Assembly (NCBI RefSeq): GCF_017353255.1
Contig: NZ_JAFMYU010000007.1
Location: 1-64,000 of the forward strand
DNA length: 64,000 bases
Source: Fibrella aquatilis
GTDB taxonomy: Bacteria > Bacteroidota > Bacteroidia > Cytophagales > Spirosomataceae
Direction: 5' to 3'
Shown here: piece after piece, positions 8,364 through 17,700 of the stretch
How positions within the stretch are numbered: position 1 is the stretch's first letter
Layout: each line of letters opens with the position of its first letter
Made by a program: the position numbers and the translations under genes
Notes under the pieces: model-generated
What the model was told of the DNA's origin: nothing
Seen by the model: only the letters and a program-made list of their open reading frames with translations
Database searches by the model: none

Positions 8364-11300
8364 ATGCATACCCAAACACTGGTCGACATTCTGGAGCGGC
8401 ACGCTGCCGAGCAGCCTGACAGAGCCGCCTACATTTACCTGGCCGACGGCGAACGGGAAGAAGGTACTCTCACCTATGGCCAACTGGCTATCAAGGCCAA
8501 AGCCGTTGCTGTTGAACTCCTCACCCATTGTCAACCTGGTGACCGAGCCATGTTGCTTTACGGTTCCGGGTTGGAGTTTCTGACAAGTTTTTTTGGCTGT
8601 CTATATGCAGGAGTGATAGCCGTACCAGCTTACCCGCCCAAGAAAAACAGCTCAGTGGCTCGAATAGAGTTGATCTCGAAGGATGCCAAGGCGACGGTTG
8701 CTCTAACTACTGACCAGGTCAGGCGAGACATTGAACGACATTTTGAACTGAGTGCCACCTTAAAAGGCGTTCCGTTGTTGGCTACTGATCTGATCACATC
8801 TGACGGTGCCGTACTGTGGATTGCGCCAATGCTGACTACCGACTCGCTAGCGTTCTTGCAATACACATCGGGGTCAACCGGCAACCCGAAAGGGGTGATG
8901 GTGGGCCACGATAACCTGCTGGATAACCTTCGTAGCATGAGCGCCCGGATGAACTATTCGCCTCAATGCTGCATGGTGACATGGCTGCCCGTTTTCCATG
9001 ATATGGGTCTGATATACGCTATTCTTATCCCGCTCTACAATGGCTTCCCCTGCTATGTTATGGCTCCAACGGCTTTTATTGCAAAGCCAGTTCGGTGGTT
9101 GCAAGCGTTATCAACCTACCGGGCTACACATTCGGCAGCTCCTAATTTTGCCTATGAACTTTGTCTGGCCAAACCACAGGAACTGACGGGTATAGATCTA
9201 AGTAATTTCCAGGCGATGGTCAACGGGGCAGAGCCTGTACGTGGCAGTACATTGCGAAGCTTTTTAGACATAGTTGGGCCATACGGGTTTAGTCAACGAG
9301 CCATGTGTCCAGCTTATGGTTTGGCAGAAGCTACCCTGGCCGTGAGTAGTCAAAACGGTGACCATGATCTATTAGAGTTGACTTTGGATGCTGCGGCCCT
9401 GGAACAAAATAAGGTGATGCCGGGCAGATCCACTGGTAAAACAACTAAGCTAATGGGATGCGGGAAATTGCTCGACGGACTGACGGTCGTAATTGTAGAC
9501 CCCAACACCCAACAGTGCTGTGTGCCGCATCAGGTGGGTGAGATCTGGGTAGCGGGTGGGTCGGTGGCAAAGGGCTATTGGCAGAACCCAGTTGCCACTG
9601 CTGATACGTTTGGGGCCTATATATACAACACCACCGACGGTCCTTACCTGCGGACGGGTGACTTAGGCTTCTTTGCCGACGGAGAATTATTTGTGACAGG
9701 CCGGCTGAAAGATATGCTGGTGATCCGGGGTGTGAACCACTACCCGCAGGATATTGAGCTGACCGTTGAAAATAGCCATGAGGCGCTCAGAAAGGGCCAT
9801 TGCATCGCGTTTTCGGTCGATGTGGCCGACGAAGAACGGCTGGTGGTTGCCTGCGAACTGAACCGCCATTTTTTGCAGAATACCCCCGAACAGGCCATTT
9901 ACGACCAGGTCCGGGAGGCTGTTGGCCTGCACCACGCCCTCGACGTGCATGCCATTGTACTGCTGAAAACGATGAGCATCCCGAAAACGTCGAGCGGCAA
10001 AATTCAGCGGCAGGACTGTCGGCGGCGGTTTCTGCTGGGTACCCTCACGGTGGTGGCCAGCAGTGTCCCCGCACCGGTAAATAGGACGCTGGATTTTAGT
10101 TTGTTATATTTCTCCAGCAACGAAGCCACGTTCGCCAATGACAAATATCGGCTGGTGGTGGAGGGAGCCCAATTTGCCGATACCCACGATTTCAAGGCCG
10201 TATGGTTGCCCGAACGGCATTTCCATGCCTTTGGTGGGCTATATCCCGACCCTTGTGTGCTGGCCGCCGCGCTGGCTACGGTAACGAGTCGCATTCGCCT
10301 GCGGGCGGGCAGTGTGGTGCTACCCCTGCACGACCCCATCCGTGTGGCCGAATCCTGGTCGGTGGTCGACAACCTGTCGAAAGGGCGGGTAGACCTGGCG
10401 TTCGCTCAGGGCTGGAATCCCGCTGACTTCGTGTTGGCCCCTGATGACTTTGCTCGGCGCCGCGACGTGCTGTTTGCGCGGCTGGCTACGGTGCAACAGC
10501 TCTGGCGGGGCAAGGCCATTCATCGGCCCGACGGGCAGGGCAAGGCCGTGAGCGTGGCTCTGTTTCCGCTACCCTACCAGCCTGACCTGCCCGTGTGGAT
10601 CACGTGCAGTGGTGGTGAGGCCATGTTTGTAAAAGCAGGGGAGGCCGGCGCGAATGTATTGACCGCCCTGCTGTTTCAGTCGCCGGAGGCATTGGCGCAA
10701 AAAATAGCGGCGTATAGACAGGCCCGTGAGCGAAGCGGACACGGGGCGGCGAGTGGCAAGGTGACGCTGATGTTGCACACGTTTGTTCACCCCGACCCGG
10801 CCTACGTGCGCCAGCAGGTGACAGAACCGTTCATGAATTACCTGCGCAGCTCTGTTGACCTGTGGCAGCACGAATTTGGGGGTCTCAATACCCTGTCGGC
10901 ACCCGAACGGGAGCAAATGCTTACCTACGCCTTCGAGCGGTACATGACCACCACGGCCCTGTTCGGCACCCCCGATAGTTGCCGCCACCTGCTTGACCAG
11001 CTTCACGCGGCGGGCGTCGACGAGATCGCCGCCCTCATCGACTTTGGCATCGATGCCCAGACTGTTCTCGACAACCTGGTTCACCTGGATGCCCTCCGGC
11101 AGCAGTTCCAGCCCAGCCACGAACCAACCACCACCAGGGGGCAGAACACGCCTGAACGGGACGGGCAGACAACTCGCTACCAACAACAAACGGCCCCGGC
11201 AGTACCCAACCCGCCCGCCCTGCCTACGATCTTGGATAGGGTGGTGGCGCCGGTGCCACCTGCCCTACCCACCGAACTGATTCGGCGGGCGGTGCGCAAA

Positions 11301-11564
11301 AAAGTGATTGCCTGTGTGGCTGGGGCGTTGCATCTGTTGCCAGAGCAAATACCGGCCGCCAAAAGCTTCTACAGCATTGGCGTCGATTCGTTGCGGGCAG
11401 TAGCTATTATCAGTGCCCTCAATGAGGCTGCCAACGTAAACCTTGCGCCGTCGGTGCTCTTCGAAGCTCCCACCGTTGACCGCCTCACCGACTACCTGCT
11501 GACCAACCACCTGGCTGAACTGTCATTGGTCGTTGGTCAGTGGTCAGTGGTCGTTAGGCAGTAG
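8364..11564 (+). CDS. Loading protein: fatty acyl-AMP ligase - luciferase-like monooxygenase - ACP
   Basis: 1066 residues in three parts. Residues 1-570 are a fatty acyl-AMP ligase: core YTSGSTGNPKGV near 165 and the hallmark LKDMLVIRGVNHYPQDIE, so it should activate a free fatty acid as acyl-AMP and load it on a carrier. Residues 573-920 are a flavin-dependent luciferase-like monooxygenase domain of the type embedded in natural-product megasynthases, with VWLPERHF, RIRLRAGSVVLPLHDP and GWNPADF. Residues 970-1050 are a carrier domain with the phosphopantetheine serine at about 1009 (GVDSLRAV). This order makes it the lipid-loading start of the assembly line, with possible oxygenation of the acyl chain. 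The first 1.4 kb are visibly less GC-rich than the rest. The last 15 or so residues (LVVGQWSVVV) are encoded by the palindromic repeat that follows. Confidence 0.93.
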   Translation: MHTQTLVDILERHAAEQPDRAAYIYLADGEREEGTLTYGQLAIKAKAVAVELLTHCQPGDRAMLLYGSGLEFLTSFFGCLYAGVIAVPAYPPKKNSSVARIELISKDAKATVALTTDQVRRDIERHFELSATLKGVPLLATDLITSDGAVLWIAPMLTTDSLAFLQYTSGSTGNPKGVMVGHDNLLDNLRSMSARMNYSPQCCMVTWLPVFHDMGLIYAILIPLYNGFPCYVMAPTAFIAKPVRWLQALSTYRATHSAAPNFAYELCLAKPQELTGIDLSNFQAMVNGAEPVRGSTLRSFLDIVGPYGFSQRAMCPAYGLAEATLAVSSQNGDHDLLELTLDAAALEQNKVMPGRSTGKTTKLMGCGKLLDGLTVVIVDPNTQQCCVPHQVGEIWVAGGSVAKGYWQNPVATADTFGAYIYNTTDGPYLRTGDLGFFADGELFVTGRLKDMLVIRGVNHYPQDIELTVENSHEALRKGHCIAFSVDVADEERLVVACELNRHFLQNTPEQAIYDQVREAVGLHHALDVHAIVLLKTMSIPKTSSGKIQRQDCRRRFLLGTLTVVASSVPAPVNRTLDFSLLYFSSNEATFANDKYRLVVEGAQFADTHDFKAVWLPERHFHAFGGLYPDPCVLAAALATVTSRIRLRAGSVVLPLHDPIRVAESWSVVDNLSKGRVDLAFAQGWNPADFVLAPDDFARRRDVLFARLATVQQLWRGKAIHRPDGQGKAVSVALFPLPYQPDLPVWITCSGGEAMFVKAGEAGANVLTALLFQSPEALAQKIAAYRQARERSGHGAASGKVTLMLHTFVHPDPAYVRQQVTEPFMNYLRSSVDLWQHEFGGLNTLSAPEREQMLTYAFERYMTTTALFGTPDSCRHLLDQLHAAGVDEIAALIDFGIDAQTVLDNLVHLDALRQQFQPSHEPTTTRGQNTPERDGQTTRYQQQTAPAVPNPPALPTILDRVVAPVPPALPTELIRRAVRKKVIACVAGALHLLPEQIPAAKSFYSIGVDSLRAVAIISALNEAANVNLAPSVLFEAPTVDRLTDYLLTNHLAELSLVVGQWSVVVRQ

Positions 11565-11674
11565 TCATTGGTCATTACGCTACGCGGTCATTGGTCATAT
11601 CCAGCCGACCTGTCGGACCGCACCAATGACTAATGACAGCGCATCGAATGACGAATCACCAACCACCAATGACC
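11522..11674. repeat. Palindromic repeat, TCATTGGTCATT family, copy 2
   Basis: An imperfect, decayed copy at the junction of the FAAL and PKS genes. It contains the words TCATTGGTCATTACGCTACGCGGTCA (positions 11565-11590), the core TATCCAGCCGACC through GGACCGCAC (11598-11623) and AATGACAGCGC. The 26-base core matches copy 4 with one difference. It encodes the C-terminus and stop of the upstream protein and supplies candidate start codons at 11633, 11648 and 11669 for the PKS. Confidence 0.8.
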
Positions 11675-14600
11675 ACGAACAGCGTAGTAAATCGCCCGGC
11701 CGGTGAGCCTATTGCCGTGATCGGTATGGGTTGCCGGTTTCCGATGGCCCCCAACCCGGAGGCTTTCTGGGAACTGATGGCCTCTGGTACCGATGCCGTG
11801 GTTGATGTGCCGCCTGACCGCTGGTCGTGGCGTGATTACTACGACCCTACGCCGGGCACCGAGCGCAAAGCGTACTCGCGCTGGGGTGGCTTTTTGGAGA
11901 GTGTTGACCAGTTCGACCCGCTATTTTTCGATATTTCGCCCCGCGAGGCACACCTGATGGACCCCCAGCAACGCCTGATGCTGGAGGTGGCCTGGGAAAC
12001 CCTGGAGAATGCCAACTACACCCGCGACAAGCTGGCCCAGTTCGTGACTGGCGTATTTGTGGGCTGCTCCTTCAACGGCTACTTCCACCAGATCGAACCG
12101 GCTCTCTCGGCGCTCGATTATTCGGCGGGGGTGGGCAACCAGAACGCCATCATTGCCAACCGCATTTCGTACTGGCTGAACCTGAAAGGGCCGTCTATCC
12201 TGGTCGACACCATGTGCTCGTCGTCGCTGGTGGCTGTGCACATGGCCTGCCAGAGCCTGCGCACCGGCGACTGTGAGGTGGCCTTGGTGGGTGGCGTAAA
12301 CGTCCTGCTGTCGCCCGCCTATTACGTGCAGATGAGCCGCATGAAAGTCCACTCGGCCACGGGCCGCTGCCGCACGTTCGACGCTGGGGCCGACGGCATT
12401 GTGCTGGGCGAAGGGGCCGGGGCCGTCCTGCTGAAACCGCTTCGGCTGGCCCTGCGCGACGGCGACCTCATCCACGGCATCATTCGGGGCACGGCCGTCA
12501 ACCACGGGGGCGAAACCAACGGCCTCACCGCCCCCAACCCACTGGCCCAGGCCGACCTGATCACCAAAGCCCTGGACAATGCCGGGCTGACTGCCGATGC
12601 CGTCACCTACGTAGAAGCCCACGGCACGGGCACGGCCCTGGGCGACCCCATTGAGATCGACGGTCTGACCAAAGCCTTCCGCCGCCACACCGACCGCACG
12701 CAGTTTTGCACCATCGGTTCGGTAAAAACCAATATCGGCCACCTGGAGTCGGCGGCGGGCATGGCGCAACTGATCAAGGTGCTGCTGGCCGTGCAGAAAC
12801 GGCAATTACCCCCCAACCTGCACTTCACCCAGCCCAACCGGCACATTCGGTTCGAGCAAACGCCCTTCCGGGTGGCCACCCGCTTGCAGCCCTGGAACCC
12901 CGCAGGCCCCCGCGTGGCAGGTATTAGTTCGTTTGGGATTGGGGGTACCAACGCCCATGTAGTGCTGGAAGAAGCCCCCCAGACCAGCCCGATGCCCGTG
13001 ACCACTACGGCTTCACGGGGTATCCTGACTCTGTCGGCGCGGACAGAAGCGGCCCTGGTGGCACTGGCGGGTCGGTATGCTGCTTTCGTGCTAACCATGC
13101 CACCTGAACACCTGGCCGACGTCTGCTACACCAGCAACACGGGCCGCACCCCCTTCGAGCATCGCCTGGCCCTACCCGCCGACACCCCCGCCCAACTGGC
13201 CCAACAACTCACCAGCTATGTGGCCGAGCACCCCGGTGGTCAGGTACATATCCCGGTTGCTGAGCCGAAAATTGCGTTTTTGTTTACCGGCCAGGGCGCG
13301 CAGTATGCGGGCATGGGCCGTGACTTCTACGAGACCTATCCGGTTTTTGCCCAGACGATCCGGCAGTGCGCGACCATCCTGCAAACCCGCCTGGCCGTGC
13401 CGCTCACCGACGCGCTCTTTGGTGAAAACGCTGATTACCTGCTCGCTACGGCAGCCTATGGCCAACCAGCCCTGTTTGCGTTTGAATACGCTCTGGCCCG
13501 GTTGTGGCAGTCGTGGGGCGTTGCACCCGACGTGGTGATTGGCCATAGCCTGGGCGAATACGTGGCCGCCTGCGTGGCCGGGGTCATGAGCCTGGCCGAC
13601 AGCCTGACGCTGGTGGCCGAACGGGGCCGGTTGATGGATTTGCTGCCCGCCGGGGGCGAAATGGTCTCGGTATTGGCCGAAGCAGCGGTGGTTGACTCGT
13701 TTCTGGCCTCGTTCGACAATACGTTGTGCGTGGCGGTGCAGAACGGACCGCAACACCTGGTGGTGTCGGGGTTTGGGGTTGAAATCGCCGAGCTGATCCG
13801 CCGGTTGCACGGGGCGGGCATTATGGCCAAACGGCTCACCACCACCCACGCTTTTCATTCGCCCCTAATGACCCCCATGCTGCCTGCGTTTCGGGAAGCC
13901 GCCAGCCGGGTTAGCTACCACCCGCCCCACACGCCCCTGGTGGCCAACGTGACCGGGGCGTTTGCGGGTGCCGAAGTTACGCACCCCGGCTACTGGGTGG
14001 GGCACATAACGGCACCGGTCCAATTTTCGGAAGGCCTGCAAACCCTGCTGGCCGACGGCAGTACCGTACTCATCGAAATAGGGCCGCAGCCGGTGTTGCT
14101 GGCCCTGGCCAAACACCACGCCCCCGATGGCGCGCTGCATTATTTGCCCAGCAGCCGTCGGGGTGGGGCAGGGCAGCAACCGATTCTTGACAGCCTGAGC
14201 CAGCTATACGGCCTGGGCTACTCTGTAGACTGGCCTGCGTTTCACGCCCACACCCCCCGTCGCCAGCAGCGGTTGCCTACGTATACCTTCGACCGGCAGT
14301 CGTACTGGATTGCGGCCCAACACCCGGCAGCGTCACCCGTGAACGAACCAGACGATGTGCCGGTGGTGCACCCGTTGCTGGGCCGGAGGCTGCCCGCCGA
14401 AGCCGGCACGCCGGGCAGTGCCGTCTGGGAAACAACGTTGAGCCCGTTGGCGCATATGTTTCTGGAAGGCCACCAGTTTATGGGTGCCGACGTGGTGCCG
14501 TTTTCGGCCTATGTCGATATGGCCATGGCGGCAGCCTGGGCTGTGCATCAGCGCCGGCCTGGTCAGCTTCGGGATCTGGAACTTAGCGAGGTGCTGCCCT

Positions 14601-14788
14601 TTGCGCGGCAGGCACCCCGCCGGGTACGTTCGGTGGCCCTGCGCCTCACGCCCAACACGCTGTCGTTCCGGGTCTATAGCCTACCCACATCGGGGTCTGC
14701 TTACCAGGACTGGGTACTGCACGCCAGCGTTTTAGTCGACTTGTCCGTACTGCCCACTGCCACTGCTCACTGCTTACGTCCAGCGTAA
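11669..14788 (+). CDS. Type I PKS: KS-AT-DH(N-terminal hotdog only)
   Basis: About 1039 residues. The KS starts at EPIAVIGMGCRFP, has its active cysteine in DTMCSSSL, and histidines in EAHGTGT and NIGHLESAAG. The AT has FTGQGAQYAGMG, the active serine in GHSLGEY and the HAFH motif typical of malonyl-CoA selection. From about residue 900 comes the first hotdog of a PKS dehydratase, with the HxxxGxxxxP motif as HQFMGADVVP. The protein stops just after this half; the second half is in the next gene, behind a monooxygenase domain. An ATG at 11633 would add 12 residues (MTAHRMTNHQPP) coded by repeat DNA, so 11669 is preferred. Only 7 bases separate it from the next start. The final residues after SVLVD come from CACTG-word repeats and do not look like PKS sequence. 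Confidence 0.93.
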   Translation: MTTNSVVNRPAGEPIAVIGMGCRFPMAPNPEAFWELMASGTDAVVDVPPDRWSWRDYYDPTPGTERKAYSRWGGFLESVDQFDPLFFDISPREAHLMDPQQRLMLEVAWETLENANYTRDKLAQFVTGVFVGCSFNGYFHQIEPALSALDYSAGVGNQNAIIANRISYWLNLKGPSILVDTMCSSSLVAVHMACQSLRTGDCEVALVGGVNVLLSPAYYVQMSRMKVHSATGRCRTFDAGADGIVLGEGAGAVLLKPLRLALRDGDLIHGIIRGTAVNHGGETNGLTAPNPLAQADLITKALDNAGLTADAVTYVEAHGTGTALGDPIEIDGLTKAFRRHTDRTQFCTIGSVKTNIGHLESAAGMAQLIKVLLAVQKRQLPPNLHFTQPNRHIRFEQTPFRVATRLQPWNPAGPRVAGISSFGIGGTNAHVVLEEAPQTSPMPVTTTASRGILTLSARTEAALVALAGRYAAFVLTMPPEHLADVCYTSNTGRTPFEHRLALPADTPAQLAQQLTSYVAEHPGGQVHIPVAEPKIAFLFTGQGAQYAGMGRDFYETYPVFAQTIRQCATILQTRLAVPLTDALFGENADYLLATAAYGQPALFAFEYALARLWQSWGVAPDVVIGHSLGEYVAACVAGVMSLADSLTLVAERGRLMDLLPAGGEMVSVLAEAAVVDSFLASFDNTLCVAVQNGPQHLVVSGFGVEIAELIRRLHGAGIMAKRLTTTHAFHSPLMTPMLPAFREAASRVSYHPPHTPLVANVTGAFAGAEVTHPGYWVGHITAPVQFSEGLQTLLADGSTVLIEIGPQPVLLALAKHHAPDGALHYLPSSRRGGAGQQPILDSLSQLYGLGYSVDWPAFHAHTPRRQQRLPTYTFDRQSYWIAAQHPAASPVNEPDDVPVVHPLLGRRLPAEAGTPGSAVWETTLSPLAHMFLEGHQFMGADVVPFSAYVDMAMAAAWAVHQRRPGQLRDLELSEVLPFARQAPRRVRSVALRLTPNTLSFRVYSLPTSGSAYQDWVLHASVLVDLSVLPTATAHCLRPA

Positions 14789-14795
14789 CCTGCCC

Positions 14796-17700
14796 ATGAA
14801 GTTCGGCCTGATGTTTTTTGCCAGTACGGAAGACTCCCTCAGTCAGCAGGAGAAGTACAAGCTCATTATTGAAGCCGCCCGGTTTGGTGATCAGCACGGC
14901 TTTTCGAGCGTCTGGATTCCGGAGCGGCACTTCACTCCCTTTGGCTGTCTGTACCCGAACCCGGCCGTGTTGCACGCCGCCCTGGCCCGCGAAACCCACC
15001 GCATCAGGCTTCAGGCGGGTAGCGTGGTGATGCCGCTGCACAACCCACTGCGGGTGGCCGAAGAGTGGGCCATGGTCGACAACCTGTCGGGGGGGCGGGT
15101 GGGTATTTCGTTTGCCGCTGGCTGGAACCCCGCCGACTTTGCCTTTTTTCCGGAACGCTACGATGACCGCCACGAAGCCATGTATGCCAGCATCGGGCAG
15201 GTGCAGCAACTCTGGGCGGGGCACACCATAGCCGCCCAAAGTGGTACGGGGCAGCCTCTTCAGGTAAAAACCTACCCCACGCCCTTGCAGGCTCAACTGC
15301 CCATCTGGATCACCGCCGCCAGCAATCCGGCTACGTTTGTCAAAGCGGGGCAACTGGGTGCCAACGTACTTACCCACACCCTTGACCACGACAATGACCA
15401 GCTGGCCCAAAAAATTGGCGCGTACCGGCAGGCCCGCGCCGACAACGGCCATGACCCGGCCACGGGTGTGGTGACTCTGCTGTTGCACACGTTTGTGGGG
15501 CGCGATAACGCCGTGGTCCGCGAGCAAGCACGCAAACCCTATTGCGACTACATGCGGACCAACATTGGGTTGCTGAAGGGGCTGGCCCGGAGCCGGGGGC
15601 AGGAACTGGACCTCCAGGCCATGGCCCCCGCTGAACTGGACGAAATGCTGAACTATATGTTCGACCGGTTTGCGTCGGTGAAGGGGTTGATCGGCACGCC
15701 CGAAACCTGCCTGGACCTGGTGCATGAACTGGCGACTATCGGCGTCGATGAACTGGCCTGTTTGCTCGACTTCGGGCCTGGCACCGACCTGATTCTGGAT
15801 AATCTGCCTCATCTGTCGCGCCTGAAAGACCTGTACGTACCCCGCCCGGCGCTGGCCGAGGTGTTGCGGCATCCTCCAGTGGTTCATGCGCCCGTGCCCC
15901 CGCCAGCCCCCGCACCCGTAGATCACAAGTGCCTGAAATCCATCCGGTTACGGTGTGTTGAGTTAACCGACGGCGACGCTTTTTATGCTACGCTAAGCCA
16001 CCGGGGTTTTCACTACGGCACAGGTTTTCGGGGTATCAGGCAACTCTGGCAGGGTAGGGCAGAGGTGCTGGCCCGGCTGACCATGCCCGCCGAACTGGTG
16101 GGTGCCGCCTCCCAGTTTTCGTACCACCCGGCGTTTCTCGATGCCTGTTTTCAGGTCTTTATTGCCACCCTGCTCACCGATGAACGCGCCGCCAATACGT
16201 TTAGTGTTCCGGTGGGTTTTCGGCAATTACAGGCCCACGCTGCTCTGCCCGAAGAGGTGTATAGCCATGCCTATCTGGATGGTTTCCCCACCAAATCGTT
16301 ACCGTACTACAGTGGTAATCTGCTGGTATTCAGTCTAGAAGGTGAACTTTTACTGGAGGTGATCGGGTTCCGGGCGCAACAGTTGACGCTTGCTCCAGGC
16401 TCGCCGTCCCCCGACGAACTGTACCGGGTAAGCTGGCTTCCTGTTGCCAGCAAACAGGTGGCAACCCCACCTGCACGGGGTAGTCGGTTCCTGGTCCTGG
16501 CCGATGGGTTGGGCATGGGTGCGGCAGTGGCGCGGCAATTGGAAGGGCAGGGTCACGATTGCACCGTTGTCTACCCGCCCGCCAGCCTGGACGTAGCTAC
16601 TATACAACCGTTCGTAGCCAGCCTGACCAGCCAGTCGCGGCACCACACGGGCCAGCCGACGTTGCAACTGCTGTTTTTGTGGGGGCTTGATGCCCGCGTG
16701 GACGAACAAACGCCCGTGGCCGACCTGTTGCCGAAGCAGCAGTTTTTGGTCGAAGCCATCCGGCAACTTGTGCTTGAACTGACCAAAGCGGCCTTGCCCA
16801 CCCCACCCACGCTCTGGCTGATGACGCAGGGTGGGCAGCACACCGGCCCCACCAACGAACCTGTGGCACTGATGCAGGGGGCTTTATGGGGGCTTGGCCG
16901 TGTGCTCCTGACCGAAGCCACCGCCATAAACGTCCGGCTGGTCGATCTGGAGCTGGGCCTAACCACCGCCGCCATTGCGCAACAGGTGCAGGCTGTGCTG
17001 ACCCATGGCCCCGCCGATGACCAACTGGCCGTGCGGGCAGGGGAGTACCTGTCGCCCCGGTTGCTGCCCGTGGCGACACTGCCTGCTACGGCACCTCTAC
17101 GGCTGTCTCCCAATGCCACTTATGTGGTGACCGGCGGCACGGGCGGGCTGGGCCTGCAACTGGCCCAATGGCTGGCCAGCAAGGGTGCCCGGCAGCTGGC
17201 ACTGCTCAGCAGGCGGGAGCCAGATGCGGATACTGTGCTGGTAATCAGCAATATAATCAGCACAGGCTGCGCCGTGGCGGTCTTCGCCGTCGACGTAACG
17301 CAGTTCGCCGATCTGGAAGCCGTTTGGGAAAAGATCACAACGACTCTACCACCGGTGCGGGGTGTTTTTCACCTGGCGGGGGTGCTGGATGATGCTCCAC
17401 TGAACGACCTGCACCCGGACCGGTTTACGGCGGGTAGCAATGCCAAAACCACTGGTGCCTGGCACCTGCATCAGCTTACGAGGGCGCTGCCGCTGGATTA
17501 TTTTGGCCTGTTTTCATCCGTTTCGTCGCTCATCGGTATGGCCGATCAAGCCAGTTATGCCACAGCCAACGCCTTTCTGGATGCCTTGGCCCACTATCGC
17601 CATACCCTGGGTCTGCCCGCGCTGAGCATCAACTGGGGGCCGTGGTTGGGGCAGGGGCATGCTGCCACGGAGTATGGCCAAACAGCCCATCGCCACCTGG

